64,000 nt of DNA from an uncultured Duncaniella sp. (GCA_910578515.1 CAJTQR010000005.1:124001-188000); one strand, 5' to 3'; numbered from the stretch's first letter, positions 53,822 through 62,425 are shown. Notes: generated by a model not told the origin, from the sequence alone. Program-made: numbers and translations.

Positions 53822-54361
53822 TTACTCAGCTGAAAAATTTTCAGGTTTAATACCTTTGAACTGTTTGTAATAATTCTTGATGGCACGCATATCAGTGGAT
53901 ATGTTGCCGGTAGGAATGTATGATTCCTGCAAGTGTATCAATTTGTTTTCCGCATCAATCGCGCCGAGCACTATTGGGAGGTGAGCCTCATATGCAATAT
54001 GCAGAAATCCGGTACGCCATTCGGTGACTCTTGAGCGGGTGCCTTCTGGAGTGATGGCAAGTGTCATCCGTTCAGTAGAGTTGAACTTGCGGATAATGGT
54101 TTCTGACAAAGATGAGCCTCGTTTCCTTGGCACAGGAATACCCCCGAAAGCTCTCAGAAGGTATTTCATTGGGAAGAAAAACCATGTCTCTTTCATCAGG
54201 AATCCGGCTTGGCGTCCCACAGACCAGTAGGCAAACTTGCCAAGCACGAAATCCCAATTGGATGTATGTGGTGCCACGCAGATTATGCACTTGGGATAAT
54301 CAGGAACGGAGCACAGGACTTTCCACCCGAATAATTTTAATATGAAGCGGGAAAACGACAT
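53822..54361 (-). CDS. PlsC-like acyltransferase
   Basis: A 179-aa protein of the lysophosphatidate acyltransferase superfamily. The catalytic HX4D motif is HTSNWD (32-37) and the glycerolphosphate-binding motif is PEGTRS (105-110); the region FFFPMKYLLRAFGGIPVPR supplies the third block. It is shorter than PlsC (about 240 aa) and lacks its long N-terminal helices, so it may acylate another substrate such as a lyso-lipid or an aminolipid precursor. It lies 3 nt after a hypothetical gene and 23 nt before the nitrilase gene, all on one strand. Confidence 0.82.
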   Translation of the reverse strand: MSFSRFILKLFGWKVLCSVPDYPKCIICVAPHTSNWDFVLGKFAYWSVGRQAGFLMKETWFFFPMKYLLRAFGGIPVPRKRGSSLSETIIRKFNSTERMTLAITPEGTRSRVTEWRTGFLHIAYEAHLPIVLGAIDAENKLIHLQESYIPTGNISTDMRAIKNYYKQFKGIKPENFSAE

Positions 54362-54364
54362 TCG

Positions 54365-54733
54365 TTATTTCTCAGCCAGTATTTGTTTGTTAGCTTCTTT
54401 CTGTTCAGCGGGGAGAGCGGCATTCATATCCTTTACGATTTTCTCGACATGGGCGTTAAACTCATTCTTAAGCGACGTAAAGGCTGCTTTGAAATATTTT
54501 GTGCGGGCATCCTTGTATTCCTTCACAGTAGCGAAAGCTTTGGGTGACTGAGGAAACTCAACAGATACACGGCGAAGAGCGTTTGACTGGAGGTCGGCAA
54601 GCTCATAAATGATTTTATTCAGAGTCTCGGGATTGATGCCGGGAATGGTGATTTTAGCAATTACGCATTCTCCTGCAAGGGCACCGCAGATGCTGCGGAT
54701 TTCCTTCTTTAGTAAACGTTTGTTAGAAGCCAT
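54365..54733 (-). CDS. Conserved-looking hypothetical protein
   Basis: A 122-aa soluble protein from the ATG at 54731-54733. A longer reading to 54778 is unlikely because its start would lie upstream of the -7 box. It is strongly helical and charged, with two Lys-rich segments (NKRLLKKEIRSI and VKEYKDARTKYFKAAFTSLK) and no signal peptide or membrane helix. I do not recognise the family. It is the first gene of a likely operon with the PlsC-like acyltransferase (3 nt apart) and the nitrilase. Confidence 0.7.
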   Translation of the reverse strand: MASNKRLLKKEIRSICGALAGECVIAKITIPGINPETLNKIIYELADLQSNALRRVSVEFPQSPKAFATVKEYKDARTKYFKAAFTSLKNEFNAHVEKIVKDMNAALPAEQKEANKQILAEK

Positions 54734-54766
54734 TATTGTTAATGATTTAATGTGAGTAACATAATG

Positions 54767-54774
54767 CAAATTTA
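54767..54774 (-). promoter_or_regulatory. -7 box upstream of the hypothetical-acyltransferase-nitrilase operon
   Basis: Minus-strand TAAATTTG matches TAnnTTTG, 33 nt before the chosen start codon, between thrC and the hypothetical gene. No -33 element is clear. Confidence 0.5.
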
Positions 54775-54790
54775 ACAATAAAATTTGACA

Positions 54791-56098
54791 TTATGTTGTG
54801 GTAAGCAGGATTTTTTTGAGGGAATCGTAGGATGATGAAATGCGAGGTATGCTCGACGGATGATTGGAGTGTGCGTTACCTACGGTTTGCATGCCCTTGA
54901 ATTCCACACCTGTGGCTTCTTTCATTATCCGTGCCATTTTTGAGGGATGAGCGGTTTCTAAAAACATTCCTACTTCTCCATCTTTTAAGTCGTCCTTCAG
55001 TGCCCTGTAAGCTGTGGCTCCATGAGGGTCAAGCAGGTAGCTGTTTATTGAATATGTATCAACAAGTGTTTCCTTGATTTCATCGTCGGTATATGAATAC
55101 CCTTTGATTATTTGCGATATGGCTGTATAATCGGAATCATACATATCCATTATGCGGGAAAAATTGGATGGGTTTCCTACATCCATTCCCGGAGCAATGG
55201 TTCTTGTTGACACACATGGAGAGAAATTACCATCTCTAAGATAGCGGGTGAATACATCATTCTTATTGTTAGAAGCGATGAATCGTTTAACCGGGAGTCC
55301 CATTCGTTTCGCCAATAGCCCGGCTGTGAGATTCCCCAAATTTCCACATGGTACAGATACCACCACATTGTCAAGATTGTCTGTCAGATTTGACAATTGT
55401 GCGAAACCGTAAAAGTAGTAAAACATCTGTGGTAAAAGACGGCAGATGTTGATAGAATTGGCGGATGTGAGCAGCATTGACTTGCGTAGCTCTTCGTCCT
55501 GAAAAGCCATTTTTACAAGTTGCTGGCAGTTGTCAAAGGTGCCTTTTACTGCAATCGGATGTACATTCCCCCCAAGGTTGGTGAATTGCTGTTTCTGCAT
55601 CTCTGTGAGTCCGTTTTCCGGATAAAGCACAAAAACCTTTACTCCCGGTACATTATGAAATCCATTGGCAACTGCGCCGCCGGAATCGCCGGATGTGGCA
55701 ACAAGTACGTTAACCTCGTCGGTCAGTGATGAAGAATAATGGCTGATGATTCTGGCAAGGAAACGAGCTCCAACGTCCTTGAATGCTAAAGTTGGTCCAT
55801 GGAATAGTTCAAGAGCATATATTCTGTTGTCTATTTTACGGAGTGGAATGTCAAATGAAAATGTGTCAGTAACGATAGCGTTGAGCTGTGCCGCGTCAAT
55901 ATCATCACCAAGCATTGTGTTGGCTACAACATACGCGATGTTGGCTATCGACATTTCATTTATATTATTGAAGAAGGCACGCGGAATTTCCGGTATACGC
56001 AATGGCATATACAAACCTCCATCGGGAGCGAGACCAGTCATCACAGCCTCTTCAAGCGAGGCATCTTGGCATTGCCTGTTAGTGCTGTAAAAACGCAT
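54791..56098 (-). CDS. thrC: Threonine synthase
   Basis: PLP enzyme that converts O-phosphohomoserine to threonine. The 435-aa protein matches the short bacterial form: MRFYSTN start, the pyridoxal Lys K107 in LAFKDVGARF, the phosphate-binding VATSGDSGGAVA (133-144), SVPCGNLGNLTAG near 245-257 and the C-terminal LETAHPSKM. The usual partners thrA (aspartokinase-homoserine dehydrogenase) and the homoserine kinase are not adjacent, so the pathway is split here. Confidence 0.95.
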   Translation of the reverse strand: MRFYSTNRQCQDASLEEAVMTGLAPDGGLYMPLRIPEIPRAFFNNINEMSIANIAYVVANTMLGDDIDAAQLNAIVTDTFSFDIPLRKIDNRIYALELFHGPTLAFKDVGARFLARIISHYSSSLTDEVNVLVATSGDSGGAVANGFHNVPGVKVFVLYPENGLTEMQKQQFTNLGGNVHPIAVKGTFDNCQQLVKMAFQDEELRKSMLLTSANSINICRLLPQMFYYFYGFAQLSNLTDNLDNVVVSVPCGNLGNLTAGLLAKRMGLPVKRFIASNNKNDVFTRYLRDGNFSPCVSTRTIAPGMDVGNPSNFSRIMDMYDSDYTAISQIIKGYSYTDDEIKETLVDTYSINSYLLDPHGATAYRALKDDLKDGEVGMFLETAHPSKMARIMKEATGVEFKGMQTVGNAHSNHPSSIPRISSSYDSLKKILLTTT

Positions 56099-56306
56099 AA
56101 GTTAAAATAGTTCAGTCGTTTAGAAGCCGTTCTTTTCAAAATCTGAATCAGGTAAGAATCTGTTTGCAGAACAATTGCGGAATTTAAATAGTTTCTTAGC
56201 AAAATTATAAAAAATCCGTGTAAAGGAATAAAACAAAAACTTATAAACTGTTAAAATTTTGTTTGGTCTTGTGCTTGAGCAATTTGCCGGTCTCTTAGCC
56301 TGTTTC

Positions 56307-56651
56307 TTAGAAGATGATTTTTGCCAAGGAGTCTTTCTCGGTGCGGATATATTCTGTGAATCCACGTTCGTAGTCGGTGGCAGATTGTCTGCCAAGTTTA
56401 GTCTCGATATTTGTTATACGCGCTCTCACATCGAGTAGCGCATCCTGGAGTGCGGCTTCATCATTGGCGATGCCAATGACTTTTTCTGCATGCTCGGCGC
56501 CGAGATTGTATGCCTTCCAGTCAAGTACTTTCCCTGATACTTTTTCTGTTTGCCTCGTTGAATTCTTGACAGAATCGCTGCTGCAACTCGAGAAGGCAGC
56601 TGAGGTGCACAATGCAGTTAAGATTATAAATATAGTTAGTTTTGATGTCAT
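56307..56651 (-). CDS. Small lipoprotein, function unknown
   Basis: A 114-aa protein from the ATG at 56649-56651, which overlaps the exonuclease stop codon as ATGA; this overlap decides the start. It has a lipoprotein signal, MTSKLTIFIILTALCTSAAF followed by SSCSSD, and then a mostly helical, charged domain (KVIGIANDEAALQDALLDVR and TKLGRQSATDYERGFTEYIR). I do not recognise the family. Translational coupling to the exonuclease gene suggests they are always made together, though their functions look unrelated. Confidence 0.75.
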   Translation of the reverse strand: MTSKLTIFIILTALCTSAAFSSCSSDSVKNSTRQTEKVSGKVLDWKAYNLGAEHAEKVIGIANDEAALQDALLDVRARITNIETKLGRQSATDYERGFTEYIRTEKDSLAKIIF

Positions 56652-57148
56652 AATAAAGTCATCGCTATTTTTGCGCATGCCTCGGCATCGGCCAAAGCAT
56701 TATGGTGGTTATAAAATGGGATACCAAGAAATTCACACACATATGGGAGGGAGTAAGAGGTGAGCTGGCTGCGTGGTATAGTTTGCCGGGCGCAGGTGAG
56801 GGTGCAGAGGAATTTGTAATCCGGATAGTCCATACTGTAGGCTCGATGGGCAGCACGGATGCATGATTCATCAAAAGCTTTGTTATGAGCTACCAATGGT
56901 AGAGACCCAATCATAATTGCCAAATCATGCCACACTTTATCAAAGGTGCGTGCATTTTCTGTATCACTTTTGCCAATGCCGTGGATGTTGAGTGTGAAAT
57001 GGCGGAAGTAGTATTCAGGTTCAGGTTTCACCAATTCGTAAAATCTGTCAACAATGCAGCCATCTACAACTTTTACAGCCCCTATGGCACAGATGGAAGT
57101 ACGTTCGCCATTGGCAGTTTCGACATCGATTGCTACAAAATCATTCAT
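56648..57148 (-). CDS. DnaQ-like 3'-5' exonuclease
   Basis: A 166-aa exonuclease of the DEDDh class, as in the epsilon subunit of DNA polymerase III. All five catalytic positions are visible: D8 and E10 in AIDVET, D93 in NKAFD, H149 and D154 in HNALADA. There is no polymerase-binding tail, so it may be a stand-alone nuclease for DNA repair or RNA. It follows ispH by 11 nt and overlaps the lipoprotein gene by 4 nt. Confidence 0.9.
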   Translation of the reverse strand: MNDFVAIDVETANGERTSICAIGAVKVVDGCIVDRFYELVKPEPEYYFRHFTLNIHGIGKSDTENARTFDKVWHDLAIMIGSLPLVAHNKAFDESCIRAAHRAYSMDYPDYKFLCTLTCARQTIPRSQLTSYSLPYVCEFLGIPFYNHHNALADAEACAKIAMTLL

Positions 57149-57159
57149 TTGAGCTTTGT

Positions 57160-58050
57160 TCAGATATGCTGGTTGACGATTTCTTTAACCTCTTCCATAA
57201 GCCATCGTGGAGTTGATGTGGCTCCGCAGATTCCTATACTTTCTGCTCCTGATATCCATTCCGGACGGAAATCACCTGCACGTGACACCAGGTAGCAACG
57301 CTCGTTTACTCCCCGGCATTCATTGTAGAGGACCTTCCCGTTACTACTTTTGGCTCCGGCTACAAATAGAATCACATCATGAGCAGCCGAGAATTCTCGC
57401 AGATGGCTTACACGGTTTGCTACTTGACGGCAGATTGTATCATAATAATTAAATGTGACTCCAGGTGCGATTCTACGGTTTATTTCCTTGACCATCTCGT
57501 CAAGTCCCTGTAGTGACATTGTGGTTTGTGAATATAAAGCGATATCTCTGTTGAAATCTACTCGCGAGAGCTGATTGGTATTTTCCACTACGATAGCTTC
57601 CCCGTTGGTCTGACCAACCAAACCATTGACTTCTGCATGTCCTGATTTGCCATAAATTACTATCTGGGGACGTGGGCTTGTGTTATCGTATGTGTCCTTG
57701 ATGCGACGTTGCAACTGTAGTACAACCGGACAAGTCGCATCGACAATCTCAATGCCACGTTGTTTTGCGGTAATATAAGTGGATGGTGGTTCCCCGTGAG
57801 CTCGGAGTAATACTCTCACATTCTTTAGATTCGCAAGATTATCATGGGTGATTGTGGAAAGCCCTTTTCTCTCAAGACGTTCCACTTCGTCGCTGTTGTG
57901 GACTATGTCGCCAAGGCAGTAGAGTGGTTCAGAGCTCCGCTCGAGTTCCTCTTCCGCTTTGCGGATTGCTGTCACTACTCCGTGGCAGAATCCGGAACGG
58001 GCATCAATTTCAACCGATGGAGTCTTGGGGGCAGTTGGGTATTGGCTCAT
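57160..58050 (-). CDS. ispH: 4-hydroxy-3-methylbut-2-enyl diphosphate reductase
   Basis: Last enzyme of the MEP isoprenoid pathway; an iron-sulfur protein that makes IPP and DMAPP. The 296-aa protein has the three cluster cysteines C22 in GFCHGV, C107 in DATCPVV and C207 in DTICRQV, and the active-site GHAEVNG near 137-143. Its start codon overlaps the cmk stop by 4 nt. The order porQ-cmk-ispH resembles that in Porphyromonas gingivalis (PG0602-PG0604), so this is a conserved Bacteroidales cluster rather than a functional pathway. Confidence 0.95.
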   Translation of the reverse strand: MSQYPTAPKTPSVEIDARSGFCHGVVTAIRKAEEELERSSEPLYCLGDIVHNSDEVERLERKGLSTITHDNLANLKNVRVLLRAHGEPPSTYITAKQRGIEIVDATCPVVLQLQRRIKDTYDNTSPRPQIVIYGKSGHAEVNGLVGQTNGEAIVVENTNQLSRVDFNRDIALYSQTTMSLQGLDEMVKEINRRIAPGVTFNYYDTICRQVANRVSHLREFSAAHDVILFVAGAKSSNGKVLYNECRGVNERCYLVSRAGDFRPEWISGAESIGICGATSTPRWLMEEVKEIVNQHI

Positions 58051-58742
58051 TTTTGATTGGTTATTTTATGGAAAAGGTCAATGAGCCATTTGTTTTGCTC
58101 TTCAATTGTCATGCCTGAATTGTCAAGACGTACTGCATCCTGTGCGCAGCGTAGAGGGCTTTCGTCGCGTGTTTCGTCGATGTGGTCTCTTTTTACTACA
58201 TTGGCAAGTACATCCTCATATGTCACATTCTCGCCTTTATCAGTTAATTCCTTATATCTGCGTTCAGCGCGTTTTTCAGCGCTCGCATCGCAGAATACTT
58301 TCATTTCGGCATCAGGAAATACAACTGTGCCGATATCTCTGCCATCCATCACGATGCCTTTGCTTTTGCCCATCTCTCGTTGCATTCTTACTAATGCGTG
58401 GCGCACTTCGGGAATGGCGGCTACAGGTGATACGCAATTTGATACCTGTAAAGTCCTTATTTCGTTTTCAACGTTTTCTCCGTTGAGCATGGTGTATTGT
58501 TTATCTCCATCGAGGTGAAAATCTATGGAGATTTCAGGCAAAATTTTAATTAGGGTGGGAATATTGACATTGCCTTCGGGTGATACTATGCCATTCTTCA
58601 TTCCATAAAGAGTCACCGCACGGTACATTGCACCGGAGTCGATGTAGCGGTAACCGATGTTTTTGGCGAGCTGTTTCGCCATGGTGCTTTTGCCTGATGA
58701 TGAATAGCCGTCAATAGCTATTGTTATTTTGTTAGAATTCAT
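58047..58742 (-). CDS. cmk: Cytidylate kinase
   Basis: Phosphorylates CMP and dCMP to the diphosphates. The 231-aa protein has the P-loop GYSSSGKS (12-19), RYIDSGAMYRAVTLY (32-46), the GRDIGTVVFPDAEMKVFCDA segment near 137-156 and RDHIDETRDESPL near the end. It overlaps porQ upstream by 11 nt and ispH downstream by 4 nt, so all three are probably translated from one transcript. Confidence 0.96.
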   Translation of the reverse strand: MNSNKITIAIDGYSSSGKSTMAKQLAKNIGYRYIDSGAMYRAVTLYGMKNGIVSPEGNVNIPTLIKILPEISIDFHLDGDKQYTMLNGENVENEIRTLQVSNCVSPVAAIPEVRHALVRMQREMGKSKGIVMDGRDIGTVVFPDAEMKVFCDASAEKRAERRYKELTDKGENVTYEDVLANVVKRDHIDETRDESPLRCAQDAVRLDNSGMTIEEQNKWLIDLFHKITNQK

Positions 58743-59766
58743 ATAGATTTGTGGATAAGTTCAACATTAGGGTGGTAGCTCCAGAGTGAGGCTGAGCTAG
58801 AGCTACTCCAATCGCAAAATTTTTGATGGTTAATCCAAGGCATGTAGAGAAGCCGGATAAAAAGTTGCGCTTGTAAGTCGACATGTCGGTGCGGGTCTTG
58901 TAATTGTAGCCAATTCCTAGATGGAATTTATCGGAGGGTATTATGTCGGCTCCGAATACTAGATGGCGAAACAGGTTTGAACCGAAATTGTCTATTACTT
59001 TAGGATTATCGTCTTCGCTGCCATCTCCATTGTCGTAATATGGTAGATGCCATTTAGTCAAATTCCAGGCGGTTATTGACCACACAATCGGCAACGTTCC
59101 GAACGATTTGGATAGACCAAGACGGATATCTATCGGTAGTCGGTCGTAATTATCCTGAAACCGTTTTACCTGTCCTCCGAGATTCGCTACCACAGCTGAA
59201 AACGACAGGTCAGATTCAGGATTGAAATAATTCACACCAAGGTCAGTGGCGATTGCTGCTGCAGAGTAGGAATCGTAACTCGAATATATGAATTTCAGAT
59301 TGATTCCTCCGCGCCAATAGCCTGAAATGTCACGTGCATATGTGCCTGAGAATATCATGTCTTTTGGCGAGAAGTTTCCTGTCTGCGTTCCGTTGCTGTC
59401 GGCACCTTTAAATTCTCCATAACCGAGATACTGGATTCCTGCAGCCCATGCCGAGTTTTGACCGGCATTACGACCGAATTTTACTCCTGCGAAATTGCTG
59501 TCACCGATATATCGCATATAATTGATGCCGATTTGCATGTCTATTTCAGCTCCAAGCAATCCTGGGTTCTGGTCAATGCTATTAATGTCATCCTCGATTG
59601 ATGAAATATTGATTCCTCCCAGTCCGTAACGGAGTGTAGAGGTGGGGATATCAAGAAAACTGTAGGCATTAGATGATTTTTGGGCGTTTGTGTTAACGCT
59701 CATAATCATAGTCAAGAGTGAGAGTATCACTAAGACTGATTGCCTTAAGTTTTTGATAAACCTCAT
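58732..59766 (-). CDS. porQ: Type IX secretion system protein PorQ
   Basis: Outer-membrane beta-barrel of the type IX secretion attachment complex, which with PorU, PorV and PorZ fixes secreted proteins to the cell surface. The 344-aa protein has a signal peptide ending NTNAQ, then a conserved start YSFLDIPTSTLRYGLGGINIS and SIDQNPGLLGAEI, and a series of amphipathic strands of the OmpP1/FadL-like barrel type (LKFIYSSYDSYSAAAIATDLG). No other por genes are within the window. A good promoter lies 102 nt upstream. Confidence 0.85.
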   Translation of the reverse strand: MRFIKNLRQSVLVILSLLTMIMSVNTNAQKSSNAYSFLDIPTSTLRYGLGGINISSIEDDINSIDQNPGLLGAEIDMQIGINYMRYIGDSNFAGVKFGRNAGQNSAWAAGIQYLGYGEFKGADSNGTQTGNFSPKDMIFSGTYARDISGYWRGGINLKFIYSSYDSYSAAAIATDLGVNYFNPESDLSFSAVVANLGGQVKRFQDNYDRLPIDIRLGLSKSFGTLPIVWSITAWNLTKWHLPYYDNGDGSEDDNPKVIDNFGSNLFRHLVFGADIIPSDKFHLGIGYNYKTRTDMSTYKRNFLSGFSTCLGLTIKNFAIGVALAQPHSGATTLMLNLSTNLYEF

Positions 59767-59867
59767 ATTATAATATTAACGAATAGAGGACGTGATTATT
59801 ATGTTGCCTTGATGGGAACATTGGTGTTGATGATGGACGTTTTCCTTTGATGAGAGAAAAATGTCAA

Positions 59868-59898
59868 CAAAATTAAAACAATTGTAATCAATCACAAA
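59868..59898 (-). promoter_or_regulatory. Promoter of the porQ-cmk-ispH operon
   Basis: Minus-strand TTTG (59895-59898), 19-nt spacer, TAATTTTG (59868-59875), about 100 nt before porQ. Its -33 element lies only 4 bp from that of the divergent promoter. Confidence 0.75.
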
Positions 59899-59902
59899 AT
59901 AC

Positions 59903-59933
59903 TTGCAACAAGTTTCAACTGTTATTAAATTTG
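59903..59933 (+). promoter_or_regulatory. Promoter of the TonB-domain protein gene
   Basis: TTG (59903-59905), 20-nt spacer, TAAATTTG (59926-59933); the transcript would begin about 17 nt before the start codon. Confidence 0.7.
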
Positions 59934-59956
59934 CAGCATAACATCTGATATCCTTT

Positions 59957-60397
59957 ATGCTAAAATTTGTTCTCCATTCCATCCTGTTCTTAGCGCCACT
60001 ATCGCTCCCGATTGCTGCCAATGGTCAGCACTCAAGAAACGTTGTATCAGCACAGGCTCAGCAAACACAGGTCAGCATAAATGTATATGAATTTGATTGT
60101 GTTGACCGTCAGCCTCAATTTCCGGGAGGCGACAATGCTATGATACGGTTTATAAACCATGAGCGACGTTATCCGCAAGGTGCGTATCGTGATGGAATCG
60201 AAGGACGTGTGCTATGCAGCTTCGTGGTTAATGAAGATGGCTCTATTTCTCACATATCGGTCATAAAAGGGGTGGAAGAATCGCTAAACCGTGAGGCGAT
60301 ACGTATCATTTCGCAGATGCCGCCATGGTCAGCAGGAGAGATTGACGATGTTCCTGTGCCGGTTTATTGTATTCTCCCTATTCCTTTCCGTCGGTAA
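59957..60397 (+). CDS. Secreted TonB C-terminal domain protein
   Basis: A 146-aa protein with a signal peptide (about 1-23) and a TonB C-terminal domain (about 50-146): DRQPQFPGGDNAMIRFI, GRVLCSFVVNEDGSISHISV, LNREAIRIISQMPPW. It lacks the membrane helix and Pro-rich spacer of true TonB, so it cannot transduce energy by itself. Such stand-alone domains are common in Bacteroidales and their role is not settled. Its stop codon overlaps the convergent EamA gene by 20 bases. Confidence 0.82.
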   Translation: MLKFVLHSILFLAPLSLPIAANGQHSRNVVSAQAQQTQVSINVYEFDCVDRQPQFPGGDNAMIRFINHERRYPQGAYRDGIEGRVLCSFVVNEDGSISHISVIKGVEESLNREAIRIISQMPPWSAGEIDDVPVPVYCILPIPFRR

Positions 60398-61298
60398 TCG
60401 CAGGTTTTGCCGCTTTGCTTATAGTCACGAGATATACTCCTGAGAATATCAACGCGACCGCTACTATTTTTACTGGTGTGAATCTATCAAGACCAAGATA
60501 GATACCTACTGCCGATGCAATAACTGGTTGTGCATAATTATACATGCCAACTAATGTCGGTCGCAGGTTTTTCTGACCAATCATAGTGAATATGTAGGCA
60601 AGAAATGTAGCGCAGAATACTACATATCCAATTCCAAATATCTCGGTATTACTTATCTCGTTCCAGCGTGTGGAGCACCATGTAGGTATGGAGATTGTGA
60701 GCATTGCTATGGAGGCGAATGTGAACATCCATTTCATTAAGGTGACTACGGAGTATTTTCTGATGAAGTTTTTGTAAAATGTAAGGTAAAGAGCATAGCT
60801 TAATTGAGCGGTAAGTACCAATAGGTCTCCAACAGTGGCATTGTCTCCTTTCATGGCTGTACTTGTACCATTCAGAACGAGAATGAGAGCTCCGGCTCCT
60901 CCAAGAAGTATCCCACCGAACTTCTTCAGAGTAATTGGCTCTTTAAGGATGACTGCTGCAAGCAGCATGACCCATAGAGGCATGGTTGTTGTTATGATTG
61001 ACGCTTCACCAGGCGATGTAAGTCCTACGCCGAATATGTAGCAACCTTGATTAAATACAATACCCAACATGCCGGCACCAGCGAGTAATAATAAATCTTT
61101 ACGAGATACCTTTTCGGGTGTCATGAACAGAGATGTGCACCAGAATAATATAGCTGCTCCGAATATTCTGAAATTAGTCATGAGCAATGGTGTGACTACT
61201 CCTGCTGTCATGACTATTTTTGCTACTGGAGCCATTAACCCCCACATTGTGTTGGCTCCAAGCATTGCAAGATGACCTTTTAGACGAAAATCTTTCAT
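60378..61298 (-). CDS. EamA-family (drug/metabolite) transporter
   Basis: A 306-aa inner-membrane protein with ten predicted helices in two EamA repeats (about 10-140 and 155-295). The conserved end of repeat one is visible as EASIITTTMPLWVMLLA and GGILLGGAGALILV, and of repeat two as RPTLVGMYNYAQPVIAS. Related proteins export amino acids, purines or sugar metabolites; the substrate is not given by sequence. Its 3' end overlaps the convergent TonB-domain gene by 20 bases. Confidence 0.85.
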   Translation of the reverse strand: MKDFRLKGHLAMLGANTMWGLMAPVAKIVMTAGVVTPLLMTNFRIFGAAILFWCTSLFMTPEKVSRKDLLLLAGAGMLGIVFNQGCYIFGVGLTSPGEASIITTTMPLWVMLLAAVILKEPITLKKFGGILLGGAGALILVLNGTSTAMKGDNATVGDLLVLTAQLSYALYLTFYKNFIRKYSVVTLMKWMFTFASIAMLTISIPTWCSTRWNEISNTEIFGIGYVVFCATFLAYIFTMIGQKNLRPTLVGMYNYAQPVIASAVGIYLGLDRFTPVKIVAVALIFSGVYLVTISKAAKPAITDGKE

Positions 61299-61305
61299 AT
61301 CTTTG
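61298..61305 (+). promoter_or_regulatory. -7 box upstream of pgeF
   Basis: TATCTTTG matches TAnnTTTG and touches the start codon of the divergent EamA gene; 72 nt before pgeF. The -33 is T-rich but not exact. Confidence 0.45.
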
Positions 61306-61330
61306 CATTATCGTTAATTCAAAATTGGCG

Positions 61331-61361
61331 CAAAAGTATAACAAAAATGATATATGCCAAA
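61331..61361 (-). promoter_or_regulatory. Promoter of the EamA transporter gene
   Basis: Minus-strand TTTG (61358-61361), 19-nt spacer, TACTTTTG (61331-61338), 32 nt before the start codon. It lies inside the leader predicted for pgeF. Confidence 0.7.
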
Positions 61362-61377
61362 ATGAAAATTCCAAAAT

Positions 61378-62148
61378 ATGAGAACTTCGGAAATATTTAA
61401 AAACTGGCTCCACCCGCTGATGAGTCTTGGCGGCATAGAGGCTTACTATACTTCGCGTGGTGATTTCGTTGAGGTTGACGAGTCATATTCTGGATTTAAT
61501 CTGTGTCATTACACCGGAGATTCTCAGGATAAAGTTGTTTCTTGCCGTAAAATTCTGTGTGAAACTTTAGGGATTGAAGATTCTTGTCTGTTAGTTCCGT
61601 GTCAGACGCATTCCACAAATGTGTTGTTAGTTGATAACCTACCGTTGGAGAATGGATGTCTTGATAATATTGATGCACTTGTTACTAATCTTGAAGGTGT
61701 GGTTGTTGGTGTTTCCACTGCAGACTGCGTCCCGGTTGTGATGGTTGATGAGTATGCTCATGTTGTTGGTGTTGCTCATGCTGGATGGAGAGGAGCTGTC
61801 AATGGTGTAGTGGAAAATATGCTGCATGTCATGATGGGTATTGGGGCAGAGCCCAGCTGTATAAAAATGGTTATTGGTCCTTCCATTTGTGTCGATTGTT
61901 TTGAAGTGGGAGAGGAGGTTGCCGAGCAGTTCCCGGAGGATTGTGTGGAGCGTCATGGCGGATGGAGTAAACCGCATGTGAATCTTCAGCGTTATATTGT
62001 ACAGAAAATGCTTAAAGAAGGGGTAATGGAATGCAATGTCAGTGATTTTAGAAAGAATATGTGCACTAAGTGTCATCCTGAACGCTATTTTTCCGCAAGA
62101 GCCTTGGGTGTAAAATCCGGTAGAATATTTACCTTTGTCAAGACTTGA
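61378..62148 (+). CDS. pgeF: Peptidoglycan editing factor PgeF (laccase-domain/YfiH family)
   Basis: Family of cytoplasmic enzymes shown in E. coli to remove wrongly incorporated L-Ser from muropeptide precursors, also described as purine nucleoside phosphorylases and long annotated as polyphenol oxidases. The 256-aa protein carries the conserved metal-binding triad H78 in CQTHST, C117 in TADCVPV and H134 in VAHAGWRG, plus GPSICVDCFEVG and the closing CTKCHPERYFSARA. It is divergent from the EamA transporter gene and followed by the AT-rich region before dnaA. Confidence 0.9.
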   Translation: MRTSEIFKNWLHPLMSLGGIEAYYTSRGDFVEVDESYSGFNLCHYTGDSQDKVVSCRKILCETLGIEDSCLLVPCQTHSTNVLLVDNLPLENGCLDNIDALVTNLEGVVVGVSTADCVPVVMVDEYAHVVGVAHAGWRGAVNGVVENMLHVMMGIGAEPSCIKMVIGPSICVDCFEVGEEVAEQFPEDCVERHGGWSKPHVNLQRYIVQKMLKEGVMECNVSDFRKNMCTKCHPERYFSARALGVKSGRIFTFVKT

Positions 62149-62265
62149 AGGGTAAAATGAGGAGTTTAATTGGTAATTGCTGTTATTTGGAATTAGTCTA
62201 AATAATAAAATCTCTGCTTATTTTGTTATGGTAATCATAACTATAAGAGAATTCAGTTGATTTCA

Positions 62266-62301
62266 TTAATTGTTAATGCATTTAGATGTATTAACAATTA
62301 A
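62266..62301. repeat. 16-bp-arm inverted repeat upstream of dnaA
   Basis: Left arm 62266-62281 and right arm 62286-62301 pair at all 16 positions with one G-T pair, closing a TTAG loop. It is AT-only apart from three G-C/G-T pairs. No T-run follows, which is unlike an ordinary terminator, and it lies 117 nt past pgeF. Confidence 0.85.
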
Positions 62302-62417
62302 ATTAATATATTTATGTAATGTACTGATGTGTAATAAATAATATATGACTATTTAAATAAAATATTTAAGCTAGAATGTTAGCTGCTTATAATTGGTTGA
62401 AATTCAAATCACTGCAA

Positions 62418-62425
62418 TATGTTTG
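62418..62425 (+). promoter_or_regulatory. -7 box of the dnaA promoter
   Basis: TATGTTTG matches TAnnTTTG; TTG at 62397-62399 lies 18 nt before it. The leader to dnaA would be about 80 nt. Confidence 0.5.

Noticed and set aside
56120..56395. A 91-codon minus-strand frame at the end of the small lipoprotein gene
   Set aside because: It overlaps the lipoprotein coding sequence in another frame and its Lys/Asn-rich composition looks like AT-rich spacer.
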